18,266 nt of DNA from Bacilli bacterium (GTDB lineage: Bacteria; Bacillota_I; Bacilli_A; RF39; UBA660). Shown in pieces: positions 1 through 6,111 of this stretch (position 1 is the first letter of the stretch; each line of letters opens with the position of its first letter). The DNA is taken from positions 1-18,266 of the forward strand of contig JAFUZI010000013.1 of assembly GCA_017476705.1 (NCBI GenBank), given 5' to 3'. The notes under the pieces were generated by a model that searched no databases, was not told the DNA's origin, and saw only the letters and a list, made by a program, of their open reading frames with translations. The translations under genes and the position numbers were made by a program.

Positions 1-303
1 AAAATCTATATATGAATATGTAGGAAGTGTTCCTTTGGCTTTTATTTTACTAAATTCTGTAGTATCAGAACTACTTTTAAATATATGTTTAGCATCGGTT
101 ATACCTATTCCTTTATTATTATCTACATCATATATTACTGCTGCATTATTAGCTGCCTCTACATAGCCTTCTACGCTTCTTAAAGCCGCTGACTTTTTAG
201 TCTTTTCTATTATTCCAGTTATAACTGGAAATGCGATTAAGGCTACTACTGCAAGTATTACTATTACTGCAAGTAACTCAATTAGTGTGAATCCTCGTTT
301 CAT
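1..303 (-). CDS. Type IV prepilin-like protein, N-terminal part (cut by the window edge)
   Basis: The first 101 codons of a prepilin-type protein; the C-terminal end lies beyond base 1. The N-terminus is a class III signal: MKRG followed by FTLIELLAVIVIL, with Glu at position 5 of the predicted mature protein and prepilin peptidase cleavage expected between Gly4 and Phe5. A hydrophobic helix of about 20 residues follows, then a polar globular part beginning near the end of that helix (ITGIIEKTKKSAALRSVEGY). It is expected to be an inner-membrane-anchored pilin or pseudopilin subunit of a type IV pilus or com-type fibre. The start is fixed by an AGGAGG Shine-Dalgarno at 308-313, five bases from the ATG. 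It is 21 bases behind the secreted-protein gene at 325-864 and probably shares its promoter. Whether it is a major or minor pilin cannot be told. Confidence 0.85.
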   Translation of the reverse strand, partial: MKRGFTLIELLAVIVILAVVALIAFPVITGIIEKTKKSAALRSVEGYVEAANNAAVIYDVDNNKGIGITDAKHIFKSSSDTTEFSKIKAKGTLPTYSYIDF

Positions 304-324
304 ATATACCTCCTATTATACAGT

Positions 325-864
325 TTATTTTTTATAATAAAAATTACCGTTATATAAAATAGCATTACCAGTTTCAACGGTTGTATTAGTATCCCAAGAA
401 CCATTATCACGACTAGCATAGCCTAATACAGTATAAATATCTTTACCATCAACATTTATTATAGCTCTAAAGTTATTTATATCAGCACTACCATTAGCAG
501 TAATCGTATAAGTTTTACCTCGAAATTGATATGTCTTAATAATTTGTTCAAATGCTCCCCAAATATCACAATCATATGTTGTAGAATAAACCAAGTTATC
601 AACATCATCAAAAATTTTCAAGGTATAGACATTTCCATTTATATCTTTAGTTATTACAAATTTTTGATTAGGATATATAACGCAATTATTATTACGATAT
701 AAATCATCTATAGCTGCACCAACGTTTGATACCTTCCAATTTTTATCTTTTGGAGAATATTTTATATCACTAGCTGCAAAACTAGCAGCTATAACATAGC
801 CACTTCCACATATTAACATTCCAATCATCATCCATAATATGTTATTTCGTATTATACTCTTCAT
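325..864 (-). CDS. Secreted or membrane-anchored protein with an NVxxAIDDLY motif, upstream partner of a prepilin
   Basis: This 179-residue protein has an N-terminal hydrophobic segment (about residues 8-30, after MKSIIRNN), so it is exported or membrane-anchored. Right after it comes DIKYSPKDKNWKVSNVGAAIDDLY (about residues 33-56), read here as two pieces: an Ile-x-Tyr strand, then W-x-V-x-N-V-x-x-AIDDLY. I recall this W/NV/A-DLY motif from many surface proteins of uncultured gut Firmicutes; it has no function I can name. The rest is predicted beta-rich (many short strands with Asn, Asp and Gly turns). It has only two cysteines in the mature part. It lacks the FTLIE prepilin signal, so it is not itself a classical pilin, but it is transcribed first in a two-gene unit with one. 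A minor pilus component or surface protein is an inference. The SD is GGAGGC at 869-874. Confidence 0.7.
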   Translation of the reverse strand: MKSIIRNNILWMMIGMLICGSGYVIAASFAASDIKYSPKDKNWKVSNVGAAIDDLYRNNNCVIYPNQKFVITKDINGNVYTLKIFDDVDNLVYSTTYDCDIWGAFEQIIKTYQFRGKTYTITANGSADINNFRAIINVDGKDIYTVLGYASRDNGSWDTNTTVETGNAILYNGNFYYKK

Positions 865-889
865 ATATGCCTCCTACTATTATACTTAA

Positions 890-918
890 ATTATACCTAC
901 TTAAATATTTTTAGTCAA
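890..918 (-). promoter_or_regulatory. Sigma-A promoter of the prepilin unit
   Basis: On the minus strand TTGACT (913-918) is separated by exactly 17 bases from a perfect TATAAT (890-895). Transcription would start near 883, leaving a leader of about 19 bases before the ATG at 864. This is one of the best sigma-A matches in the window. Its -35 lies directly next to the U-tract of the terminator of the gene upstream. Confidence 0.8.
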
Positions 919-919
919 T

Positions 920-942
920 AAAAAACAAAGCATAGTGCTTTG
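920..942 (-). terminator. Intrinsic terminator after the VanZ-like gene
   Basis: A 7-bp perfect stem (926-932 pairing with 936-942) with a 3-base loop is followed on the minus strand by six U residues (complement of 920-925). It lies 24 bases past the VanZ-like stop codon and separates that gene from the prepilin unit. Confidence 0.8.
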
Positions 943-965
943 ATTTAATATTAATTTTAAAAATT

Positions 966-1400
966 TTATTTTTTACCATCATTTATAGTTTGCATACAAC
1001 TTTCAAAATTAAAATACATAATTTTAGCAATTACAATTCCGACTAAATCTAAAAATAAGTCTAATAATTCAAATGCTCTACCAGGAACAAATAATTGATG
1101 AGTCTCATCAGATATAGCATATAACATTGATATTATAAAACACCAAATATATATTTTTTTTACATTAAAATTAACTAAAACATTTAAAAGTAATAATGCA
1201 AATACCATAAATACAAATACATGCATAGATTCTCTTAATGGATTATGTATTAAATTTAAAGTTACTTCACTTACACTTAATACATTTTTAATCATACTTC
1301 CTGATATTTTTCCTGATACATCACTAGGTTGGTTAGATAAGTAAAAGATTAGTCCTGCCCATAAAAGAAGCAAAACAATTGATATAATTTTTTTCTTCAT
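966..1400 (-). CDS. VanZ-like family membrane protein
   Basis: This 144-residue membrane protein has about four hydrophobic segments (residues 4-20, about 60-78, 84-97 and 117-131). VanZ-family signatures are visible: an N-terminal helix followed by a YLSNQPS segment (family: F-S-S/N-Q), a central HNPLRESMHVFVF segment with the conserved R-x-x-x-H, and the family block SDETHQLFVPGRAFELLDLFLDLVG near residues 97-120. VanZ-like proteins sit in the membrane; the founding member gives low-level teicoplanin resistance by an unknown mechanism and most homologues have no known role. The gene stands alone between two terminators. The start is supported by a GGTGAT SD four bases upstream of the ATG. 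Nothing in the context links it to glycopeptide resistance. Confidence 0.85.
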   Translation of the reverse strand: MKKKIISIVLLLLWAGLIFYLSNQPSDVSGKISGSMIKNVLSVSEVTLNLIHNPLRESMHVFVFMVFALLLLNVLVNFNVKKIYIWCFIISMLYAISDETHQLFVPGRAFELLDLFLDLVGIVIAKIMYFNFESCMQTINDGKK

Positions 1401-1434
1401 ATAATCACCCTTGTTGTATATTTTATCATATTTT

Positions 1435-1463
1435 AAAAAAAAGGCAATTTTTTATCAATTGTC
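1435..1463 (-). terminator. Probable terminator after the sigK-like gene
   Basis: A seven-base inverted repeat (1443-1449 with 1457-1463) with one mismatch in the RNA is followed on the minus strand by eight U residues (complement of 1435-1442). The upstream arm lies in the last codons of the sigma factor gene and the TGA stop (1455-1457) falls at the loop edge. Confidence 0.6.
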
Positions 1464-2150
1464 TTTATTCTTTATAAACTCTTTTAATATTTTAGATATT
1501 GCTCTTTTTTCTATTCTTGATACGTAGCTTCTAGATATACCTAAATCTTTAGCAAGCTCTTTTTGAGTTGTCTCTTCATAATTATTAAGTCCATATCTTT
1601 TTTCAATTATCTCTTTTTCTCTAAGTGTTAATACGCTAAAATATTTCTTTAAGCTATTTTCTAAATTACTTTTATGTATATCCATTATAAAATCTTGGTT
1701 AGGTGTTTTAAGTATATCTAGGAATGTTATTTCATTACCATCTTTATCAAAGCCTATTTTTTCATTTAAACTAATGTTTTTATTATTTTTTTTATCACCT
1801 CTAAAATACATAAGTATTTCATTTTCTATACAACGTGCACAATAAGTAGTAAGTTTAGTACCCTTTTCTTTTGAATATGAATCAACACCTTTTATCAAAC
1901 CAATTGTACCAATACTTATTAGATCATCTACTTCTTCTTTTTTATAATCATATTTTTTTACAATATGCGCAACAAGTCTTAAATTTTTTTCAATTAAAAC
2001 ATTCCTTGCTTCTTTATCACCTAAAAAATATCTTTCTAAAGTCTTTTTTTCTTCTTCATCAGTTAAAGGCTCAGGAAACACATTATTAGAGTATGCTGCT
2101 GTAAAAAGGTAAAAATCTTTAAATAAATATTTAAGAATTTTCTTTAACAT
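1455..2150 (-). CDS. sigK: RNA polymerase sporulation sigma factor of the SigK type, with pro-sequence
   Basis: This 231-residue sigma-70 family factor would direct RNA polymerase to late mother-cell sporulation genes. Region 2 is clear: EKNLRLVAHIVKKY (about 54-67), DDLISIGTIGLIKGVDSY (75-92) and KGTKLTTYCARCIENEILMYFR (96-117). Region 4 ends with the helix-turn-helix TQKELAKDLGISRSYVSRIEKRA (about 195-217). From memory these segments, and DKDGNEITFLDIL (136-147), match Bacillus SigK better than SigE, SigF or SigG. The N-terminus (residues 1-19, basic and aromatic/hydrophobic) aligns with the pro-sequence removed from pro-SigK; cleavage is expected just before Tyr20 (YSNNVFPEPL). The gene is uninterrupted, unlike the skin-split sigK of B. 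subtilis. The SD is AGGTGAT three bases before the ATG. Confidence 0.9.
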   Translation of the reverse strand: MLKKILKYLFKDFYLFTAAYSNNVFPEPLTDEEEKKTLERYFLGDKEARNVLIEKNLRLVAHIVKKYDYKKEEVDDLISIGTIGLIKGVDSYSKEKGTKLTTYCARCIENEILMYFRGDKKNNKNISLNEKIGFDKDGNEITFLDILKTPNQDFIMDIHKSNLENSLKKYFSVLTLREKEIIEKRYGLNNYEETTQKELAKDLGISRSYVSRIEKRAISKILKEFIKNKDN

Positions 2151-2153
2151 TAA

Positions 2154-2171
2154 ATCACCTATTTAATTATA
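2154..2171 (-). promoter_or_regulatory. Compact -10/Shine-Dalgarno module of sigK
   Basis: On the minus strand TATAAT (2166-2171) is followed by five bases and then AGGTGAT (2154-2160), which is three bases from the ATG. The -35 position (2189-2194) falls in the U-tract of the murD terminator and does not match TTGACA. The promoter may therefore need an activator or another sigma factor, or the TATAAT may be fortuitous in this AT-rich DNA. The identical layout at murL, parC and deoA is what makes it worth calling. Confidence 0.45.
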
Positions 2172-2184
2172 TTAATTAAAGCAT

Positions 2185-2213
2185 AAAAAAAAGAACTCAC
2201 TATTTATGAGTTC
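2185..2213 (-). terminator. Intrinsic terminator of the murL-murD unit
   Basis: A 7-bp perfect stem (2193-2199 with 2207-2213) and a 7-base loop are followed on the minus strand by eight U residues (complement of 2185-2192). The murD stop codon (2200-2202) lies in the loop, so the upstream arm is coding sequence for the last residues of MurD. Confidence 0.85.
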
Positions 2214-3522
2214 TAACAAGTTTCTTATAAGCATTACCTTTTTCTTCAAAATTATTAAAATATTCATAACTAGATGCTGCTGGAGACATTATACAAGTTT
2301 TTCCTTTTTCAGTAACAAGAAATGCTTTTTCAACAGCTTCATTTAAATCATCCACTAAAATCACTTTGTTTTTATCTAAAAATTTAGCAAGTTTATGTCC
2401 TGTTGATGGCATACATATTAAATGTTTTATATTAGAGTTATTTAAATAATCTATTAATTTTGTATAGTCTATTCCTCTATCCATTCCACCAAAAATTAAA
2501 GTATCAACATCAGTTAATGTTTGACAAGCACTTATAGTTGCCTCAGGAATAGTAGCTATAGCATCATTATAGAAATTAATATCTTTATATTTACCAACAT
2601 ACTCCATTCTATGTTCTAGTGGTTTAAAATTTTTAATTGATATTAAAGCTTTATTAATATCTAAATTATATAAACTAGCCACAAGTAAAGCAAACATAAT
2701 ATTTTTTAAATTATTATCACCAAGTAAGCTAGTTATAATTTCTTCTCTTTTTAATAGTAAGCAATCATTTAAATAAATATTATTATCTTTTAAATAAATT
2801 GTTGCTTTTTTATTCAAACTAACTGTAAGTTTATTACCTAAAACACTAGAAAAATCTTGGCATTTTAAATACTCATTATCTAAATCATATATTGCATAAT
2901 CAGTCTTTTGTTGATGTCTTATTATATTCATTTTTGATGCGTGATAATTTTCTAGTGTGCCTGCATGATCTAAGTGATCTGAATATAAATTTAGAATAAT
3001 TCCTATATGAGGTGATACTTTAACAGTCTCTAATTGATGAGATGACATCTCTGCTACTATAGTTGCTCCATCATATTCATCTATTTTATCAAGTACTGGA
3101 ATACCTATATTACCAACTAAAAATACTTTATCCATTTGATATGATAAAATATCATAGATTAATGTTGATGTAGTACTTTTACCCTTAGTACCAGTTATTC
3201 CTATTACATTACTACTATTTACCTCTAAAAGCAGTTCCATTTGAGAAGTTATTTTAGATATAGTATCTTTACTAAATCCTAGAATTGGAACGCCTGGTGT
3301 TTTAATTATTAAATCAAATTCTTTTAAGCTATCCTCTCCATTATATTTTTTATATAATGTATTATCATCATCAGGAGTAATCTCTCTAGCATCCAAAATA
3401 GTTAATTTAATATCTTTATCATATTTTCTAATAAAGTTATAAGTAGAAATACCTTCTTTACCATATCCTAAAATAGCTATATTATTAAAACTCTTTAATT
3501 TTTCAATTATCTTATCTTGCAT
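2200..3522 (-). CDS. murD: UDP-MurNAc-L-alanine-glutamate ligase, probably MurD2 type (L-Glu-adding)
   Basis: This 440-residue Mur ligase is of full MurD length. The ATP-binding loop GTKGKS is at 111-116, a SHQLE segment at 161-165, and HASKMN at 194-199 places Lys197 at the carbamylated lysine of the family. The C-terminal block SPAASSYEYFNNFEEKGN (413-430) is typical MurD. It adds glutamate to UDP-MurNAc-L-Ala in the cytoplasm. Two family positions differ from ordinary MurD: NDAIAT (319-324) replaces the usual NDSKAT, and GGMDRG (345-350) has Arg where MurD has the Lys that contacts the D-Glu carboxylate (Lys348 in E. coli numbering). From memory these changes are shared with Xanthomonas MurD2, which uses L-Glu. 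The start lies 11 bases inside the end of the MurL-like gene, with a GAGG SD in that gene's coding sequence, so the two are translationally coupled. Confidence 0.85.
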   Translation of the reverse strand: MQDKIIEKLKSFNNIAILGYGKEGISTYNFIRKYDKDIKLTILDAREITPDDDNTLYKKYNGEDSLKEFDLIIKTPGVPILGFSKDTISKITSQMELLLEVNSSNVIGITGTKGKSTTSTLIYDILSYQMDKVFLVGNIGIPVLDKIDEYDGATIVAEMSSHQLETVKVSPHIGIILNLYSDHLDHAGTLENYHASKMNIIRHQQKTDYAIYDLDNEYLKCQDFSSVLGNKLTVSLNKKATIYLKDNNIYLNDCLLLKREEIITSLLGDNNLKNIMFALLVASLYNLDINKALISIKNFKPLEHRMEYVGKYKDINFYNDAIATIPEATISACQTLTDVDTLIFGGMDRGIDYTKLIDYLNNSNIKHLICMPSTGHKLAKFLDKNKVILVDDLNEAVEKAFLVTEKGKTCIMSPAASSYEYFNNFEEKGNAYKKLVRTHK

Positions 3523-4834
3523 CTTTAATCGCCTCTTTTAAAATAGTTAAATATTCATCTATTACATTATTTTCATAGTATATTTTAGATAAATCAATAT
3601 CCTCATTTTTATAATAATTTTGTTTATATAAATTAGATAAATATGAGTTATCATTTTTAATTATTCTATTCATTGCAAATCTAACTTCTTCAATTGTTCC
3701 AATACATTCAAATGGTTTAGTCTCTGCCTCACCTATTAACTCTATAAAGTATTTTTCTAATTCTTTATTATCTAACATATTATCACCAAAAATATCAATA
3801 ACATCTTCTTTAGACATAAATGCACGAAGTATTATAAATACAAATAAACATTTAGGACAATTGCAACACCATACCCATGGGTTTTCTTTAGATCCTACAT
3901 TACAACTTCTAAATATTTTATGGTATTTTGTATATTTAGAGAAAAGATAAGCTATTTGTATTTCTTTAATAGGTCTAAGTAAACTAAAATATTTAATATC
4001 TATATTAAAGTATTTTTTAGTGTAAAGATAAAAATCACGCTCAAATTCATAAGTTTTTGAATATTGATGATTTATATTAGTACCAATTACAGTTGGTTCA
4101 TTAGCAGATCCTTCATTTGATAAAACTATGTATTTTCTATTAGTTAAATAAGCCATTAAATATGAGATGAATGCAACTATTGCGCTAAAAGGAGTATGTC
4201 CATTTAGATAGCCTAAACTATTTAATTCAATTAAGTTTTTATCAATTACTCTTTTAACTGCATAATAATCTAAGCTTCCAGCACAATCAATATGAACTTG
4301 TTTAGGATTGATCATAAAACACTTATTATCATAATCTTTTAAAAGCTCTAGTGTTACATTAGAATCTTTTCCACCACCAACTGGAATTAGATTACCAAAT
4401 CCTTTATATTCAACATCTTTAATATCTATTTTTTCTCCTCTAATATCAAAATCAAATAATTCTTCTTCACTAACATTTATACCATTAACATAGAAAAATT
4501 CTCCAAGCCCGTTATAAAATAGTTTTTTAAACCAATCTTGTTCATATAAATCAATATATCCTGCTTCTATAATAACCTTTTTAGGACATACACATTTATA
4601 ATAACTAATTAACTCAATCATACCAATTCTAAATATTATAGAATTAAGTAAATCATTATTTATATTTTCATTAGTTATATCACTTTTTTTAATAGTTAAA
4701 GATGGAGTAAATACCTTTAAATTAGGTATTTCAAAAGTAAAGATTATTTTAAAAAATTCGCCATCATCTATAATTTCATATTTTTTATATATAATACTTT
4801 CAAATTTATTTCTAAGTTCATTAAATTTATCCAT
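3512..4834 (-). CDS. murL: MurL-like epimerase (UDP-MurNAc-L-Ala-L-Glu epimerase family)
   Basis: This 440-residue cytoplasmic protein carries a PP-loop-like VGGGKDS (about 152-158), SNEGSANEPT (about 239-248), and a cysteine cluster CCNCPKC (about 323-329) followed by LFVFIIL. From memory this combination is characteristic of MurL, which in Xanthomonas converts the terminal L-Glu of UDP-MurNAc-L-Ala-L-Glu to D-Glu in an ATP-dependent step. The overlap with a MurD whose D-Glu contacts have changed strongly supports this reading. A longer reading frame allows a GTG at 4841-4843, but that GTG lies inside the AGGTGA Shine-Dalgarno (4840-4845), so the ATG at 4832-4834 is preferred. It heads the two-gene unit. 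Assignment rests on motif recall and context; another PP-loop ATPase function is possible. Confidence 0.75.
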   Translation of the reverse strand: MDKFNELRNKFESIIYKKYEIIDDGEFFKIIFTFEIPNLKVFTPSLTIKKSDITNENINNDLLNSIIFRIGMIELISYYKCVCPKKVIIEAGYIDLYEQDWFKKLFYNGLGEFFYVNGINVSEEELFDFDIRGEKIDIKDVEYKGFGNLIPVGGGKDSNVTLELLKDYDNKCFMINPKQVHIDCAGSLDYYAVKRVIDKNLIELNSLGYLNGHTPFSAIVAFISYLMAYLTNRKYIVLSNEGSANEPTVIGTNINHQYSKTYEFERDFYLYTKKYFNIDIKYFSLLRPIKEIQIAYLFSKYTKYHKIFRSCNVGSKENPWVWCCNCPKCLFVFIILRAFMSKEDVIDIFGDNMLDNKELEKYFIELIGEAETKPFECIGTIEEVRFAMNRIIKNDNSYLSNLYKQNYYKNEDIDLSKIYYENNVIDEYLTILKEAIKDAR

Positions 4835-4850
4835 ATAATTCACCTAATTA

Positions 4851-4879
4851 ATTATAACACGTAAATGATAGTTAGTAAA
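4851..4879 (-). promoter_or_regulatory. Promoter of murL-murD
   Basis: On the minus strand TTTACT (4874-4879) lies 17 bases from TATAAT (4851-4856), which carries an extended -10 TG one base upstream. Only five bases separate the TATAAT from the AGGTGA Shine-Dalgarno, so the predicted mRNA starts at or next to the SD. No terminator is visible between the Bro-N gene stop at 4909 and this promoter, so some read-through from upstream is possible. Confidence 0.65.
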
Positions 4880-4908
4880 TTAAAGTAATTTAAATTTAAA
4901 GATTAAAG

Positions 4909-5760
4909 CTACTCTATTACTTTTTCATTATCTATATAAGCATAATTTAAGTTATTAATATTTGATATAGCTTCTTTTTTTGTCTCTTTTTCATATAACT
5001 CTTTTGCAACTTTAGCTACATTTCCACCCCTTTTGGCTACTTTTATATTCTCACTTAAGCCAATTGGTTTTTCATTATCTACAATATCATGAGTTGTAAG
5101 TTCACCTAAATCAGTTAAAAGCATTTCTATTCTAGACATATTATCTCTTAAATTCTCTTTTCGAATATTTTTAAAATCTTTATATTCACTCGCTGTCATA
5201 CCTGACCATTCTTTATAAATTGCATTTGTTAAGATAGCAAATTCACTTGTTTCTTTAATACCTCCATCTTGCCATTTTTTAGTTAGTCTTTTACGATCCA
5301 TAATTGCTTTTATTCTAGTTTCAATCCACTCAAATGTATAACCTTTTTTTAAATAAAAATCAATCATTTCATCTATACCCTTTGATGGATCAAATGCTTC
5401 ATCAACTTTTTGTCTACCAAGTTTAGCAAGCCATAATTTAAAAGGCTCTGCTTTTGGAGATGGTACTGATTCAATAAGTCTAAATATACCTTCTGTATCT
5501 AATGTATCTGTTTTATACATCTTACTATCTTTTGATGATTTCATTTTCAGTTGTACACATTTTGTGTACAACTCACTTTTTTCTTCCTCATTCATCCTCT
5601 TTTTTAACATATTCCAATAATTTCGTGGATTATCACTATTAGTTAATGCTTTAATTACATCAACAACGCTAAAGTAATATTCCTCCTTTTCACTATCCCA
5701 TATACTTCTAATCTCCATACCTTCAAATAATTTTGAAATTGTTTTTATCTTTTCTTTCAT
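4909..5760 (-). CDS. Bro-N domain protein with DinD-like C-terminal half, predicted SOS-regulated
   Basis: This 283-residue soluble protein has a Bro-N (phage antirepressor/BRO type) domain at about 10-120: GMEIRSIWDSEKEEYYFSVVDV is its first strand block (split here at 13-34), then NPRNYWNMLKKR, a TDTLDTEGIFRLIES strand-helix, and SPKAEPFKLWLAKLG. The second half has SEFAILTNAIYKEWSGM (about 167-183) and NIRKENLRDNMSRIEMLLTDLGE, which I recognise as similar in arrangement to E. coli DinD. The C-terminal tail is lysine-rich (VAKRGGNVAKVAKELYEKE). Stand-alone copies of this family are common in accessory positions in Bacteroidetes and Firmicutes. The family's biochemical role is poorly known; DinD binds and inhibits RecA filaments. 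The SD AGGAGGT (5766-5772) precedes the ATG by five to six bases. A LexA-like box sits in its promoter. Confidence 0.8.
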   Translation of the reverse strand: MKEKIKTISKLFEGMEIRSIWDSEKEEYYFSVVDVIKALTNSDNPRNYWNMLKKRMNEEEKSELYTKCVQLKMKSSKDSKMYKTDTLDTEGIFRLIESVPSPKAEPFKLWLAKLGRQKVDEAFDPSKGIDEMIDFYLKKGYTFEWIETRIKAIMDRKRLTKKWQDGGIKETSEFAILTNAIYKEWSGMTASEYKDFKNIRKENLRDNMSRIEMLLTDLGELTTHDIVDNEKPIGLSENIKVAKRGGNVAKVAKELYEKETKKEAISNINNLNYAYIDNEKVIE

Positions 5761-5814
5761 AATAAAACCTCCTTTTTTAAAATTTCAAAATCATTTACAA
5801 CATACTACATTTTA

Positions 5815-5844
5815 ATTATAACGAACACTTGTACGTTTTGTCAA
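5815..5844 (-). promoter_or_regulatory. Sigma-A promoter of the Bro-N/DinD-like gene
   Basis: On the minus strand a perfect TTGACA (5839-5844) and a perfect TATAAT (5815-5820) are separated by 18 bases. Transcription would start near 5808, about 48 bases upstream of the ATG. The spacer is occupied by an inverted repeat resembling a LexA box. Confidence 0.85.
5822..5835. promoter_or_regulatory. LexA/DinR-type SOS box in the promoter spacer
   Basis: CGAAC-ACTT-GTACG matches the Bacillus-type SOS operator CGAAC-N4-GTTCG at nine of ten conserved positions. It lies wholly between the -35 and -10 of the Bro-N gene promoter, where a bound repressor would exclude RNA polymerase. Matching operator, position and a gene resembling a DNA-damage-inducible protein all agree. 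Confidence 0.75.
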
Positions 5845-5847
5845 TAT

Positions 5848-5875
5848 AAAAAAAGAACTTAAATAATTTAAGCTC
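5848..5875 (-). terminator. Intrinsic terminator of the parC-yneF unit
   Basis: An inverted repeat (5855-5864 with 5866-5875, realistically an 8-9 bp stem with one G-U pair and a short loop) is followed on the minus strand by seven U residues (complement of 5848-5854). It begins directly after the yneF stop codon and abuts the Bro-N promoter. Confidence 0.8.
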
Positions 5876-6085
5876 TTACATGAATTTATTCATTTGTTTC
5901 ATCATTTGATTAACTTGTTTTTGGCTTGGAGTTCTACCCATTCCACTCATCATAGCTTTAATCATTTGTTCATTAACTGGTGGATTTTTCTTTAAGTATT
6001 TTTCCATATAATGTTTAGCAAGTAAAAATCCTATTACTAAACCAACTATAAGTCCACCTAATATTTGAAGTATATCTATTAACAT
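5876..6085 (-). CDS. yneF: UPF0154 (YneF) family small membrane protein
   Basis: This 69-residue protein has one N-terminal membrane helix (about residues 3-23, LIDILQILGGLIVGLVIGFLL) followed by a short basic/polar cytoplasmic part. The family signature is seen in YLKKNPPVNEQMIKAMMSGMG (about 30-50) and RTPSQKQVNQMMKQMNKFM at the C-terminus. YneF-family proteins are widespread in Bacilli and Mollicutes and have no established function. The start is supported by an AAGGAG SD seven to eight bases from the ATG. It lies 26 bases after parC on the same strand with no terminator between, so it is co-transcribed with parC. Confidence 0.9.
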   Translation of the reverse strand: MLIDILQILGGLIVGLVIGFLLAKHYMEKYLKKNPPVNEQMIKAMMSGMGRTPSQKQVNQMMKQMNKFM

Positions 6086-6111
6086 AATTTCACTCTCCTT
6101 AATTTATTTTA

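Noticed and set aside
966..1400. Glycopeptide resistance locus suggested by the VanZ-like gene
   Set aside because: No vanH, vanA, vanX or van regulators are nearby; stand-alone VanZ-like proteins are common and usually unrelated to resistance.
1871..2089. Plus-strand open frame opposite sigK, and similar ones at 10545-10799, 12317-12511, 14323-14529 and 16296-16523
   Set aside because: All are antisense to well-supported genes, lack ribosome-binding sites and show skewed Leu/His/Tyr compositions typical of shadows.
4844..4908. Terminator after the Bro-N gene
   Set aside because: No GC-containing stem with a U-tract could be found; only AT-rich dyads such as AAATTTAAA occur.
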